Shown here: in pieces, positions 1 through 14,400 of the stretch
Layout of the letters: each line of letters begins with the position of its first letter
Numbering within the stretch: position 1 is the first letter of the stretch
Assembly (NCBI RefSeq): GCF_047663525.1
Contig: NC_092590.1
Location: forward strand, 20,768,001-20,832,000
DNA: 64,000 nt
Reading direction: 5' to 3'
Origin: Anas platyrhynchos
Lineage: Eukaryota; Chordata; Aves; Anseriformes; Anatidae
Notes under the pieces: generated by a model
What the model saw: the letters and a program-made list of their open reading frames with translations, nothing else
Database searches by the model: none
Told to the model about the DNA's origin: nothing
Program-made: the position numbers and the translations under genes

Positions 1-1830
1 TCCTGAACTATTGCTTCTTGAAACCCATTTAATAACCCCAATGAAAATCTTCTTTAGATCATAACTATCAAAAGTTTAAAAATGATTTCTCTTAAAGGTG
101 AAATTTGAATAGTATGTTTAAAAAGAGGTTTCAAAAATGTTGTGTTTACATTTGAACTACAAACAAATCAGGAAATCAATTGGGCATGCAGAGATTCCTG
201 AAGAAAAAATCCAGTTGAGTTTATTAGTACACATCATCCCAGTTTTGTCTGGATGTCAGCTATATGGCCATACAAGTCAATTTTTTTTATACTAAGTGTC
301 TTATTTCCTGACAGCTGACCTTATTCTCCTGTCTTCAATGCACACTATAAGTGCTGTTGACTTACATCTGTGGAATGGGTAGATCATCTACTAACTTCTT
401 CCCTTGGCTTACATGCTTAATAGGAAGTTGAGCTACAATTGAGGAACAATATAAATTTACTCATTGATTGAATAAATATTGTCATCTCAGAAGAATTCCA
501 AATATAACCTGGAAAGTTGGTCTGTTTTAAAATTCAAGCTGTGTTTCTGAAGAAAAATAAGAAGCAGATCTGGCTTTGGAAATGTGCTAAAAGGCAGTCG
601 TACTATTAGGAGTACTGCCCTATATGACAGGGTATGTTATATTGACTACTGATTTTCCTCTCTCTGAAGTGACATTAATTTAACTCTAGCTTCAAATCTG
701 CAAAGTGAACCTCTTACATCTTAGAACCAAAATACAAGCATTGAAGAACACAGGTCCTTTCAGTGACTTACATTGCCATACCTAATATGGCAATTGCCAT
801 ATCTACATTTTAATGTAGATTAAATTGCATTTTAAGAGTTGTCAACAGAAAAATATCACCTTTTTCTCACTCTGCTGATTTGTATTAGTTCTGAAAAAGA
901 GAAACAAATCTATCTATAATTTATTTATTAATTTCACTGTCTTGATAGGGAAGCCTGAAAATGGATGAGTATATATCGGATTGAAGGAACAAGTTTTTAT
1001 TTGGACCTTCCTGATAATTCCTGTATATAAGTAGTAAAATCTTTTGGCACTGATTTACTGAATACTACCCCAATAAATCACTGCAAAACAGATCAAGTCT
1101 TTATGAAAGACATTTACTACTAAACCTGCTTATCATTCTTTTCCCCATTTATAATTTTCTTGCATTCTTGTGTTCATATGCATACAAGTATATCTGATAA
1201 GGAAAAAAGTATGACTTTTAAATATTTTATGTTATATTATTGGCTAATTATTGAATAAGTTGTACAATAACAAGAAATGCTATTTCAGAAGTAACAGAAA
1301 TGAAACGTTCATGAACTTTAAATATATTCAGAGAGAGAAATCAAAGCACAGAAAATCCACTGAACACGGAATGTACTGAGTTTTGGTGACTTCCAAAAGG
1401 ATATGTGATTTTAAAGGTTTAGAAAAATCTGTAAAAAAAAAAAAAAGACTGCAATAATATATCTTTATAATATAATAAAGTATAATAATCTGGACATAAA
1501 CTAATAGAAAACATGCCAAAAAATGTGTCTAGCATCAGAAAATAAGTCATATTAGGAGGCCCATAAAGCAAACATTTTGCAATTCTGCACCTACAAAATC
1601 TGCCTTGGATAGAAGATAGTAGAATAAACATAAGCATGGTGAAGACAGCTGCACATTCACTGGAGTGAAAGCAAATAGTATGGAAAAAAAAAAGGAAAGG
1701 TGTGAATTGCCTTATTCATCTAATATGATAACTCAGAAACCTATCAGTAATCATCTAAAGCTACCATCCTGAAACCTTACATAAAGCTCAATATCATTTA
1801 CAAAACTCTCCTTGCAAAAGAAAAAGCAGC
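1..1830. other. Gene-poor AT-rich DNA
   Basis: No gene, RNA gene or nameable repeat was recognised. The short frames on either strand have AT-driven composition and no family features. Confidence 0.6.
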
Positions 1831-1831
1831 C

Positions 1832-2030
1832 TATATATGTATATATATATATATACACACATATGTATATGTATATATATACATATATATACACACACAT
1901 GTATATACATGTACATATATACATATATATATAAAAGAAAAATATTTATATATATATATATATAAAAGAAAAATATATTTATATATATATATATGTTGTA
2001 TAATACTATATATATATAAAAGGAAAATAT
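1832..2030. repeat. TA-rich microsatellite with three interspersed AAAAGAAAAATAT-type units
   Basis: A (TA)n and TATACACA tract of about 190 bases is followed by three copies of an ATATATATAAAAGRAAAATAT-like unit (about 1,922-1,945, 1,947-1,978 and 2,003-2,030) spaced by TA runs. It is a compound simple repeat with a minisatellite-like second half. Confidence 0.88.
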
Positions 2031-3877
2031 TGTCAGTATTATTTAAACAGAATTCTAGGTTTGATTAACTCATTTTTACATCCTAAATGCTAGATAGAAA
2101 TCTTCCATGTGTTGTTTTTTTTTCCAAGTTTTCAAAGTCTTATAACTATTATAACAAAATTCTTGTCAGATAAAACTTGACAACTTATAATGAGGGCACA
2201 AGGTAAAAGAAGCAGAAATCAAGCTAAATAGTACAAAGACTACTCTAAAGATGTTGTTTTTCATATTTCATTTTTAAATCTCCATTTTCCCCTGTTTTTG
2301 TGAAATTGATGTAAAATGCCCAGATATGTTATAGTACAGTTACATCTGTGGGCTTAAGCATAGAACTAAATCTATTCAGAAAAAATATGTATGCTTTTTC
2401 TTACCATTCAGCAGCGTTAACTCTAGAACATTAATATGGTTTTTGCCCTTTAAGATATGTCTTAAAATAATGCTGTATAAATAAGAGCAAGATTTATAAT
2501 GCCATTCATTATAAAGCTTCATCATAGCCAGTGAATACTGATGTAAGAAATGCAGGATTCCTATAAAGTTCTGGCTTTAAATCTTGGAGAGAATTATTTT
2601 ATCTTCAAGGAGATTGCAATAAATTGGCATTTTGTTCATTTCAGCACAGTAAACTTAACATTGCAGGGAATTATAAACAGCTAAAGAGGGACTGAGCATA
2701 CCTAATAGGTTCATTAAGTCTGAAGTGTTGAAAATTGTTATTTCAAAGAATCAACAAAAGCAAGGTTCTGAGAAGGACATTTTGCCAGTAATTGGCCAAA
2801 CAAAATTATCTGGCATGACAGGAAATCAGCATCTGGCAAAAAGCCAACTTCTAAAGCTTTCATCAGCTGTTTTAATCAGCAAAGATTATTATTCCACCTT
2901 TAAGAAGCTTATGTGATTTATCTTCATAGGTTTGACAAAAGAAAGTCAGCAGTCATTTTGGAGAGAGACGCTGCTATTGTCTTCTGGGATATTTTAGACC
3001 GTCAGGAAGCAGTACAATTTACATGATATACTCTGTGTAATCCTTACATTCCTGATTGTAGAAGCTGCAATAGAAAAGCTCTATGTGATGATACCCACAT
3101 ACCAAAGTGTGAAATTAGACATAATGCAGGACCAGTGCTCCTCATTCTTTTCACCATAATATAATTGCATGTTATGGAAATGTATAAGAATCTAAGACTA
3201 AAAAAGATGCACTCCTGTGTTCATCCCCCAAGGATCCTATGAGGATGAGACAGCCTCCTTCCAAGACACCAAGGCACCACCTTGCCCCAGCTAAGTGCTT
3301 CTAATGATGGCGATAACGGACTGGTTACCACTGACTCACAGGAAGCCTTCCCTTGTATTCTCAAGGCAAACAGCAGTCTCCAGAGTAAATAATAATTTCC
3401 CAGAGATAATAGATTTCCTGTAATACGCATAGTACATTTTACAAAGAAAAAAGCAAGCGAAAATGAGTGAAAAGAAAGTACCCCACTTAAAGCCTGTCTC
3501 ATTACCAGATTTAGAGTCCTACAATATTAATTTTGATAGCAGTGAGCTGCATGGAAAGAGCCTATATTGATTTCACAGCAGTCATGACAGCTCTCTGGGC
3601 AATCTCTTTGGGAATCTTTTTTTGAGCCATTAAAACCAGTCCAGAAATTTCCAGCAATTTAGAGAACTAATGTGTCCAAATTCATATGCAAACAACCCTA
3701 ATTATTTAGGACTCTAGTATGACAGCTGGATGTTTCAGAGAAATGCTGATATTGAACAGGACCATTTCAAGGCCTCTGTATTGGTAAGACTTTGCAGATC
3801 CTTGGTAAAACAGGCTATATTTATATAAAATATTGGAAATAAGCTAATGCTGAGGTGTCTTTTGCTTTGCTTGATTG
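2031..3877. other. Gene-poor AT-rich DNA
   Basis: No gene or nameable repeat was recognised. The minus-strand frame around 3,221-3,502 has no recognisable protein features. Confidence 0.55.
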
Positions 3878-4039
3878 TGTTTTTTTGTTTTTATTTTATT
3901 TTATTTTTTTATTTTATTTTATTTTATTTATTTTATTTTATTTTATTTTATTTTATTTTTGTTGTTTTTTTTTTTGTTTTGTTTGTTTGTTTTGTTGTTG
4001 GTTGATTGCTTGCTTGCTTGCTTGGTTTGGTTTGTTTTT
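3878..4039. repeat. T-rich simple repeat: (TTTTA)n, then GTTT and GCTT units
   Basis: About 160 bases are almost purine-free on the plus strand apart from single A or G bases in each unit. (TTTTA)n fills about 3,890-3,959, GTTT-type units about 3,960-4,005 and GCTT units about 4,008-4,024. Open frames here are Phe/Leu-rich artefacts. It could be a decayed poly(A) tail expanded by slippage, but no retroposon body was seen. Confidence 0.92.
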
Positions 4040-4675
4040 AATGATAGAGATTTAACACCATCTGATAACCATTTCGACTTAAAATTTGTAATCATTGATT
4101 CACATAAATATTGACCCAATATCTTAGAGCACACAGAGCGTGGATAAACAAACACTTTTCATCTAGAAGATGGATGCCTTAGCCTTCCATATTAACCATC
4201 CTTCTGCCAAAAGCTTATTACTACGTTAAATGCAGACAGAGACCACAAATGGTCTTTCATTTTTGTCATGAAAAGTCCACCACCCACACCATTTACCTAA
4301 GAAGATGTATTTTCATGCTATGCACTTACTATTAAAAGGAGATGTAGGTGCAGAAATTTTCTAAGCCTTTTAACACCTTGCCAAGAGACATGTTTATGCT
4401 GCTAAATACTGACAAGTTTCATGTCCTTTTTGTCCCTGCACATGAAAGGGGCATGGTAAGCAGTGGTATAAGAGTTAAAGCTGTATTAATAAATAGCAGA
4501 ACTAGGAAACTGCTGAAACTAGCTAAAATGGACTTATTTTTTTCACTCCTTCTTCCATCAAATATTACACTTTCTTCATAGGTATTTCTTATGTAATCAT
4601 TTTTCCTAAAGAAGGTACTGGTTTCACACATCCAAAAAAAAAAATAAAAAAATTACCAGTTACTGTTTTATAAAA

Positions 4676-4703
4676 CATGAACTTTTATGCATGAACTTTT
4701 ATG
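4676..4703. repeat. Perfect 14-bp tandem duplication
   Basis: CATGAACTTTTATG occurs twice head to tail with no mismatch. The duplication is short and probably recent. Confidence 0.9.
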
Positions 4704-6397
4704 GAACTACATTTCTCTTTCTCTTAGTAGACCACAACTGTCTTTCCTGCACAGGTCTACAGGCAGAAGACTGATAATTTTATTCTCAGGACAAGATTCA
4801 CAACTTCTAATGAGACAGTTTGTGAATTAACAAAGAAAGGTTAAACTCTGAAGAACCACTGTACTGCCAAGGAAAGTCACTATGGAAACACATCTATATG
4901 AGGAAAAAAAAAAAAAAAAGTCTCATGGTATTTCTGTTAGCTTTCACTCCTTCTCTCATTGTTATAGAATATGTTTTGATAAATTTATGGAACAAAAACC
5001 AGAGACACAACTTTCAAGAACTTTTTAAAGGTATTAACCAAATGACCATGGCAAGCCATCTGGCCATTCCCCCATTCTTCATACAGGCCTACCAATAAAA
5101 GGCAGCCTTTAGCAGTAACCTCCCTTAAGGTCCAGATCTACCAGTACTGGGAACACTCCACCCTCCTTGAAAGCCTAGAAAGCAGACATCGTGCCCTGCC
5201 AGATCAAATAGCCAACTGAATGCCAGAGTAGAGGACCGCACAAAGAGCAGCCTGTCAACACCCCATCCCTTTTAAGCTGAAGTGTCTACAGATAAAACCC
5301 CTCTGTCACTCATAACTGAGGAAACAGCACAGTAAAAATAAGAAAGCAAGTCAGACCATTGGGACTCAGGTTGTTCAAAAAAGTAGCAGCAGGAACAGAA
5401 ACAGCATAACTGGGTCTGCATAATACTCAGAGGATGCTCTGAAGTTTGGAGTGAACTTTTACTCCCTGCATTGACTGACTATTTGGCATCTCCAAGTCTT
5501 CTTTTCAGCTTCACTCCACACCTTTTCATCTTCTCTTACTCTACTACAACTATTTCTCTTCATTGCATATTCAGTTGTTTCCATTTATTTTATTCATTAC
5601 AACTTTATTTACTTCCCACCAAAAACAAATTAACTCCAAGCTGTTTCCTACCATCATACTTTTCCTTCTGTTCATTCATTAGCACTCTTTCTACCTGTCT
5701 CAAAATGAGTAAATCTTAATTAAGACTACAACTTCCTTGAAATTGAGATTGCCATTCCTCATTTTACTTTTGGCAGGTGCCTGCCAGAAGAAGTATAAAA
5801 ATAATGCTGGAAAAGTCATAATGAAGAACAAGGCATTATGGGCTTATAGTTAGTAACGAGCTTTATCTTCAAGTATTACAAAATTACCAGTTTAGCCCAT
5901 ATGTGACAAAACCGTGAGCAAGCAGAAACTCTAAAGAGTAGTCTCAAAAATGAATCATTAAATGGTCTGAAGTATTTTAAGGTGCTTGTTTCACAGCCAA
6001 TACATGGTAGCACATAGCATATATCCTATCTGTCAGGGCCCTGAGTGCTCCTCTTCTCCGGGGAGGTTTGGCTGCTGTAGCTCAGGGGCTGCATACCCAA
6101 GGGCTGCCCAGTCCCATGGGCACTGGACCATGTGTCCACACTGACAGGCAGGAAACAAGAAGTGTTACAGTTCATCTCAACTTCTTCATTTTTATAAATG
6201 CTTAGAGTGGATAATGTCAATACTATAGTCCTCTGTTACAGAACTCTGTTAAATCTAGCATAAAACAGAACAGAAATTGTTAACAATTTACAGAATATTT
6301 ATCATAATCAATGTTTTGTGATGATTTGAATATTTTTCTGAAAAACTCACTACAGCTTTAACTTCAGTTTCAAATTAAAGGTGAAAACTCTTGGGGA

Positions 6398-6433
6398 AAT
6401 AAATAATAATAACAATAACAATAATAATAACAA
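6398..6433. repeat. AAT/AAC trinucleotide-type microsatellite
   Basis: Short interrupted runs of AAT and AAC triplets occur in plus orientation. Confidence 0.85.
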
Positions 6434-8820
6434 GATAACTGAATAGGAATAGCCCTCAGTATTTTTAACATAAGCATTATGGTTTCCATAAAGTTTGGCT
6501 GATTCATAGACACAGAGAGAAAAACAATGGCAAACTTTCCTAGCTCTGTGGTGAATGGCAGAGGTAAAACTCAGGCGCCCTCCCTTGAACTCTCCTATTA
6601 TTTCAATTTAGTGCTGTTACTGTTATGTAGTGCATAATGGTCATTCACAATCACTTTATGTCACCTTCCACTATAACTGGCAGGAAGCTCAAAATAGATT
6701 TATGAGCTAATAATATATTTCTGTCCCCCCAGAATACTGGGCTTCCATTTAACATGAGAGTTAACATAACATAAACTTTATTCCATTAACATTTACCCTT
6801 TTTTTAATTACATAATGCCTAGAACTAAGTCATGCAAATGTGCTAATATGCTGTTAATGTCTGCTGTTTAACAGAAACTAACTTGCTTGAGGTAGCTGGA
6901 GATGAAAGAGTGCAAATTCACATACAAAGCGGAGTATATATTTTAGCATATTAAAACTTGAAAAGATTTCTAATATACCCCAATGTATTACACTTTGTTT
7001 TCATTACTCTCACATCTGATCTCTCACAACCATAATCATCTAGGATTACTATTAAACATGCACATGTTTTTAAAGGAGGGTAATCTTACTTCAGTTTGAA
7101 GTAGGTAGGGCTAGACATTAAAGTCTGCATGAATAGTCCATTTCCTATTAAGACTCATGCAAGCTACCTGTCCTCCGAGGCTCTGATTTTGCAGCTGTCA
7201 TCTTTCCCAGAGTTTGGGCAATGAAGGAATCTTTTGTTCTGCTGAAAAGTGGTGCACTGTTCCCTGCTCAGGTGCCCAGAACAAAAAGTATAAGGCAATA
7301 CAATGAGCTTCTCTCCAGACTAGCTTAATGCTTTTTTCTTTATGGAAGATTTTTCACTGAATGAAACTTTCCTTGTTCAGGCTAAGAAAAATTGCCACTT
7401 CTGTTATATCTACAGTCTTGTGATACATTATAAAGACTTCAAAATATGTTGAAATGGCAATTACTCTTTAATCCAAAAATCATATTTTACAGACATGGCT
7501 ATAACAGTAAATTAAATGTTTTTATTTTGCTTGAGTTTTCCCAACACTTTATTTCAACAATAAACAGCTTATGTCTAGACATTTCCAAGATGCTATTCAT
7601 CTGCATTAGTTGCATTAGCAACTTAGTATGGTTGCTAACCTGAAATCCTGACCCCATGAGATTTTCTTGGTTTATTCCCCCTGAATTGCCTGGGGAATAT
7701 TCTTCAAAGTTATTTTTGCCTATTTTACATACTTTTTAATATACCTAGTGTCAGAAAGGGGTTTTCTCACCACCTCTAAGTCCCATTATGTTCATGAAAC
7801 AAAAAGAATTACAAAGGCCAAGTGATTAGCTGTGGAAGAAATTCTCTGTGAAATGCACTGTCTGATTTTTTTTTATTCTCAGGTACGTATTCAGCTCTCT
7901 TCAAGATTTTGTGCAGCAGAACCCTCTAGTGAGAGGGAGAGATTTCTCTTCCCTGAGGACCAACTTTCTTCATTCTCAAGGGGGAGAACATTTCAAAGCA
8001 CAGGTGTAGTAAAAAAATAAATGAGCTATATCAAGGCTGTGAGAACCTGTTAACTCATGCAAAAACTGACAGTGATCCTGCATTAGCATTTCTGTTTAGA
8101 TCAGGAACGTACTTTCAGTGCAAATCTCCTAAACCTCCTCAATTTACATGCTTTGGTTTGTACCACAGAGTTGCCTCAGACCACACAAAATGGATCCCTC
8201 TAGATGAAACTAAAGCAGGAGATGTAAAGCAGAATAGGGGCCACACTAGAGCTAGTCTGAAAATAAAATCTCCTAAACATGTATAGTGTGGATTATAAAT
8301 CCTCAGAATGAATTGTTCTGAAATAAATTTCCACATCTGTTCTTACTATGCATCACTTCTTGTCAATACAGACATAGTGTCAGAACAAACAGGCCTTAGT
8401 AGGTTATGGGTACTTGTAGGGCAGCAGAGGGTGTTGTACAGCATTTGGTTAATCTCAAAAGGTTGTTGGACTGGCTAAAGCCAATCCTGGAAGCAAAAAC
8501 CTGTCAAAGATACACTTCACATTTATTTCTGTTCTATCTGTCTGTCACTTCCTACTGAAAGAATCAGCTATTCTTCCAATTGTAATTAAAAGTGGCTCTT
8601 CTAAAGAAAGCTCAGGGGCTAACTACAAAGCAAAGGTCTAGGCACAAACACCTCAAAGCCCTGCCTGACCTGGGGTCTGATCATACAAGGATTGTTATGG
8701 GATGGCTGTGCTGACCTGAAACACAGCTCTCTAAAGTCTAGGGATAGATTCCGTGCTGCAGGAATGAAGGCTGAAGGAATACGGTGAGCAAATGAGAGCT
8801 CCACCCATAAAGCAAGGTAT

Positions 8821-8871
8821 GAAGTACTCAGACTGATGCTTCGGTGTTCTGAAGTATTCAGGCTGATGCTG
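8821..8871. repeat. Imperfect two-copy duplication, 30-bp period
   Basis: GAAGTACTCAGACTGATGCT at 8,821-8,840 is repeated as GAAGTATTCAGGCTGATGCT at 8,851-8,870 with two differences. Confidence 0.85.
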
Positions 8872-11443
8872 CCTACATTTTGCCAGAAGCAACGTAAGAG
8901 AGGAACAGCTTATGGTTCAAAAGTGGCTTAGAGCTCTTTATCTCATTTCCACACTACTGAGTTCCACTTATACAATATGCTCTGAATTAAAGGATAGCAT
9001 GCAAAAGCACTTATGCTATAAGTTTTGGTTAAATATAACCTACCAGTTGGGGTCCTAAATATGAAGTAGGGTTAAATAAATGATGTTTAAAAATTATATT
9101 CTGAATAAAATATTAAGCTCTTTCTATATCAGGAGGATATGGTGAAGTGTTCTTAAAGGCTATTACATGCATTTCTTAGCTGCAGATTGAACACAAGGTC
9201 TCTTCATCACTGCTTTGCATATTTTGTACCTGAAGATGGTACAATGAATGGTGTATGTAAAGGTCATCAGATATTTAAGCCCAGAGTTTACTGCTAACAC
9301 TATTTAATATTTGATAGAAGTTCATTCTGACAAGTTAGATTGGCTGTAAAATGTGGTTACCATGAATGCACCAATGAAAGATGCATTCTGAATGTACAAT
9401 AATATATTTACTGCAAATATAGATAAAACTTGTAAAACCTCCACAATTCTGTGAAGTGAGAAATGTTTTTCATATCTGCTATATTCATTTAAAAAGCTTA
9501 GAAACTCTGTAGTTATTCAAAACCATGCTCAGGAATCCTCTGTAGTACATTTCAATAACACGCAGTATCAGTGAAGAACCTAATGTTACCCTACTGTTAT
9601 CTTGTACTTACAGGTATAAGCTTTTTGATTGCAGAATATCTTCTCCATCCTCTTACTGTCCTTTTCTCAAAAACTGATTACCTACCCATGCAAACCACAG
9701 CACATTTTTCCTGCTTGGACACTGTGGTTTTGCCCTGGCTTGCAAAATTGTTAGATTTCCTCACTTTTGATGTCTGACATGCAGGTAGTCAAAAGGTTTG
9801 CTACACAAATTATTGGATTTATCCTTTAACATACACAGTACTAACTAACACACGTAATTAATTTCCATATTACACAATTTAGATTGTGAATTTAGTGAGG
9901 CTTATTAAAATACCGGAAATATAGACCTGGCCAGAATCATGCATCAGATGGGTCGATGGGGAAAAAATTCTCTTCCAGCTTCACAAAATATCAGTCATCT
10001 GCTAATAGAATTTAGGAGAAAGCTTCCAGTAAGCATAGACTTTTTTGTAATCCTACCTGATAGCGTTTCTTTTGTTAACCACCATATGAATGGATGATCA
10101 GCTGCTAATCAGAGAAATGTCTTTCCTGACTGTATTAATCTGTTACATATCTGCAAAGTGAAAAGCAGACTGGTTCTTCAGTTCAGTGCAGTTTATTCTC
10201 TATAAGTCTAGTGAATACAATGTAGAAAAACAAATTTGTCTTTCACTGATTAGAATCAGCAGACTAACATGTATGCTCTAAGGACTGCTGAATAAATCAA
10301 GTCTGTGATGTTAGGTATGAAAGAAGTAATCTTTTTTCTTGCAGTTCTGGCTGCCACTGTGTGCAGTTTCAGGCTATGTGTAATCCAATATAATGGCCAC
10401 CAGAAGGGGCATCTTTAATCCTTATTTCTGCCTCCACTTGTGTGCTCTGGCCCATTTCTTCGCATTAATGACTGCGTGGCTGGCTCTGTACAGCCAACTG
10501 ATCTGACAGAAAACTACCCCACTGGAAAAAAAATATACATATAATAATAATAATTAAAAAAAAATAAAAAAGTTTGGTTTGCTGTCAGATCAGGAAACTA
10601 AACAAATTCATCTATGAACATATGACTCCAATAATTTTTTTTGGTATTAACGGATAGCAAATTTTAAAGTTGTGGACTACTGAATTTCAGAATAAATAGT
10701 GAAGAAATATAATAAAATGTTTTTGAAACTGTCTTTACTTCAACTAGTGATGAATGCATGATTTGCTTTTGTTCTTTGCTATGTTGCTTGTAATATCTTT
10801 TCTTAAGTAAGGCACTGTTGACTGCAATGTTTGAAAGAAAACTGTTTATCAAATCCATTAATTTTCCAATAAATTCAATGAGTGCTCAATACACACAGAA
10901 AAGTAGTTTATGTAAAGTTCACAGTTAATTGAAAAACACCACAGTTTATTGTTACAAGACTGAGAGTGGGTATCTCTGTATTTTTCCTTAAAATTTTGTA
11001 TTACTCTAGTCTTTCAACAATTGAATGTTCAAAATATGGGTTCAAAATTTGCATTTGTACACTAGAGACATGTTTCCAAACAAATTTCTTAGCTTGCTTT
11101 TTATCTCTTGACAAGTTAAAAATAATTTTCAGTGCTGTACATTATTTATTCATTATTTTCATTAATATTTTAGGGAGAGTGTTGAGACATTGCCTAAAAT
11201 TTAACTCATAGTCAAAGAAACTGTGGTTTGCATGCATAGTTCTGTTATTGAAATTGTTTCACTGTTGTTCTGCAAAGGTTTGAATTACAGATGACTAACT
11301 TTGTTCAGGTAGACACAAATGCAAGCTTTCAGTATGAAATCATGTATAACAGGAATGAGATGAGAAATACATTGCACATACCAAATCTATACCTGGCTTA
11401 GTTCTTTTGCAAGCATCCACATATATTTGCTTCTAAATCACTG

Positions 11444-11470
11444 TTTTCCAAGTTTTCCAAATTTTCCAAG
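11444..11470. repeat. Three tandem 9-bp units, TTTTCCAAR
   Basis: TTTTCCAAG, TTTTCCAAA and TTTTCCAAG stand directly head to tail. TTTTCC resembles the NFAT core, but this may be chance slippage. Confidence 0.85.
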
Positions 11471-14400
11471 GATAATTAGTACTCTTTAAGAACATTCTCG
11501 AGCAAAAGAACCAGAACTGGGGCATGCACTACACTGAATTTCTGATTTTAGCAACTCACTTTTTAAGCGCATAGATTTCACACAGAAATGTATTCTTGTA
11601 CAGTAACCGCTGCAAGTCACACACACACACAGTATTCATTAACAATTAAAGGACACTAATATCTGTGTAAACATTCAGCTATTTAGCTATTTATCTGCAG
11701 TGGTCAAATACACTGAAAAAGCTACTCCTGTGACAGTCTAGGCAACTGTGAGACACAGGTACGTATTTATTTTAAAAAGCAAATAAATAACATGCACTGC
11801 AAACAGATTAAATGGATTCTCTTTATGAGGTACAATATGAAGGGAATTGGGCAGCAACTCAGCCGTAACATTTGGTCCATTACACACACCACCTAAACAC
11901 ATTTCCATTATGGCCTGTGACTTTTTTTTCACCCCTCACACTAAAACTCGATTTTATATGATGGAGATTTTAAGTACTCTGTGCTTACATTACCAGACAC
12001 TGCAATAGAGTATTTGTACTTTAAAATTTTTAATAACCTTACTGCTACCTCTTTGCTCCACAATTTTTAGCTTACATCTTTTGTGTTTGGTGGAGTACTT
12101 CTTCCAGTAACATCCTTTTGTGATTCATCCTTATAGCTTAATGTGTCACTCAATGAAATGTGACAAGATGGTTACAAAACAATTGATGGTCGAGATTAAT
12201 TACTTAAGAATATTAATTTCCACTGGCAAATATGCATATTTTATTATGAAAATACATTTTTTCAATTATTGTTTTTCTCTACTGAGGAAAGTTGTTTTAA
12301 AGATACTTATTTATACGTATTTAGAACTATAAAACTAAGTATCTATAAATGTTAGAACATCTGTCATAGTAGGTATATATATATAATTTTACAAATAACA
12401 TGGAGAGAAAGTGACAACTTCGGCCTGCATTATTTGTTATTTTTGCCTATAAAGTTAAAAACCGGGAAAACAGACACATTTGAACATGACTGGGTATGCT
12501 CTTTGGGAATGCTACTTCCATTAGATTACTTCTACATCCTTAGAAGCTTTCAATTATAAAGAGATCTGGAAAGTTAAATATTAGTTTAATCTTGGTTTAT
12601 AGAATAAAATTGTCACATTTCAGCCAACAAAGGTGTAATAATGAAAGGATTTCAGGCTATTTGTATCCTGACTACATTTTCCAGTGTTATCCCAGATCAT
12701 TTGTGCTAAATCTGTTGTTTGAGCATATTTCTGTTTAGAACACTGGGCAGAAGCATGTTCCACTTATTTCTGGCACAACCACACGAACATTAGCTTGTAT
12801 TTTGCTATCTGCAAATGACGCTATTTGGCCTATAGGCTAAAAGGTTCAGGAACATTCAGTTATATGCATCAATCTCTGTTCTATAAGAGAAAGCCTTCAT
12901 ACATGTATGAAAAGCTTCCTTCCCACATTCAGTATTGCGGGGACACAAGGTATCCTGACCACTTTGTCTCTTCTCTTCCTTTCACTAAATCTCCTGGCTT
13001 AATCATTTACCTTATTTGATTCTTCAACTTGCATAAGCAATCACTTGTCTATGAGAAGCAGCTTACAAGAAAGGGAAATGCTGCTGAAAAACCTATCATC
13101 TGGCTAAGCTTTAGTATTTCAGACCACCTTGCAGGCTCTGTTCCTTTGAAGAGAAATATATGTAAATCTACTGAAGATTTACAATTGTCAGTGGAAGAGT
13201 TTTGAGGTTAACAAGTTTTTCTGTAACCCTATCAGCTTGTATTTTGCCTCCATTCCAAATGTTGGCAGGTAAATTTTGTGCATCTCAACAGTTTGCATGC
13301 TAGGGCTTTAGCTTAAGCTTCTGTATTTTCTAAGTGCTAACCATCCTTCTTTGATCTCTGTGAGGCCCTGTCAGGTAGAACTTCTGTTAAATCCTTGAAT
13401 TTCTTTGGGCTCAGTTTGGCTTCACAGTAATAACCCCAGTAACTGTGTACACCCATCCCCTGCATTTTATTGTTTTCAGAGAAATACCTGGAGAGTTAAA
13501 GGTCAAACGGGTGTAGGTAAAAGGTAGCTGAATGTATAGAATACTTCTACTGTGTAATTTAATGCTTGCCACAGACAAAATGTTTAGACTTTTTGCAAAA
13601 CACAAAGATGGAAAAATAGCCTTCACTCACAAACACTTTAAAAGTTGTATCACTTTTATTACTCTAGTAATATAAAGAAGTAAATTTTGCTTCAGTACTC
13701 TAAGCTCAGGAAAGTCTCCAGAGGAACCAACAGAGTAACTCATTATAACAGTTTGGGAATTGTCAACATAAATCTCCAACTCCATTTTTCGTGCAGTAAG
13801 TTTGCAGATGCAAGACAGCATTAAAAGTTAACGTATTAATTTTATAATTATGGTATACAATGCACTGTATTATTGCCATCAGACACTAACTTTCCCCTCA
13901 AGTTATACAGGGTCACCTAATTCTCCCTGTTTTTTCATGGTTTGTTCATATATATTATTGCCACATGGATAAGTATTTCTAGTCGTTTTTTTGCAATATA
14001 TTTCTGCTTACCTGGAGATCTGGCATCGTGTTCCATTTCAGTAAAAATCGATGGGAGCTTTACCAGAAAAGGTGAAGGTGAATGGGGATGTATGCATTTC
14101 ATGAGCTGATCTTTCACTTCACTAAGAAACAACTAGGACTTATAGAACCTAACAAAAGACAAGTGATACCTGTGTTATTCCAGATCAAAAGGAATACCAT
14201 TTGCATGTTGTGATTTAAGTCAGGTTTACTTTAATTTCCTTCCTGAGTAAAATTATTCATCCAACTGTGATATTTTATTGATATTTACATCAAATTTTCA
14301 AACACTTAAATGAACGTGGTCTCTATAATAGTAACAAATCAGAAAATGTTTTGCAAACTAAGGTTTTAACTGTTGAATGTAAGCATGTGTATGTCTTTAT

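Larger units (their letters stand above)
4040..10380. other. Gene-poor AT-rich DNA with small repeats
   Basis: No gene was recognised. Noted items are a 14-base tandem duplication (4,676-4,703), an A tract at 4,903-4,918, an AATAAC simple repeat (6,398-6,433) and a 30-base-period duplication (8,821-8,871). Confidence 0.55.
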
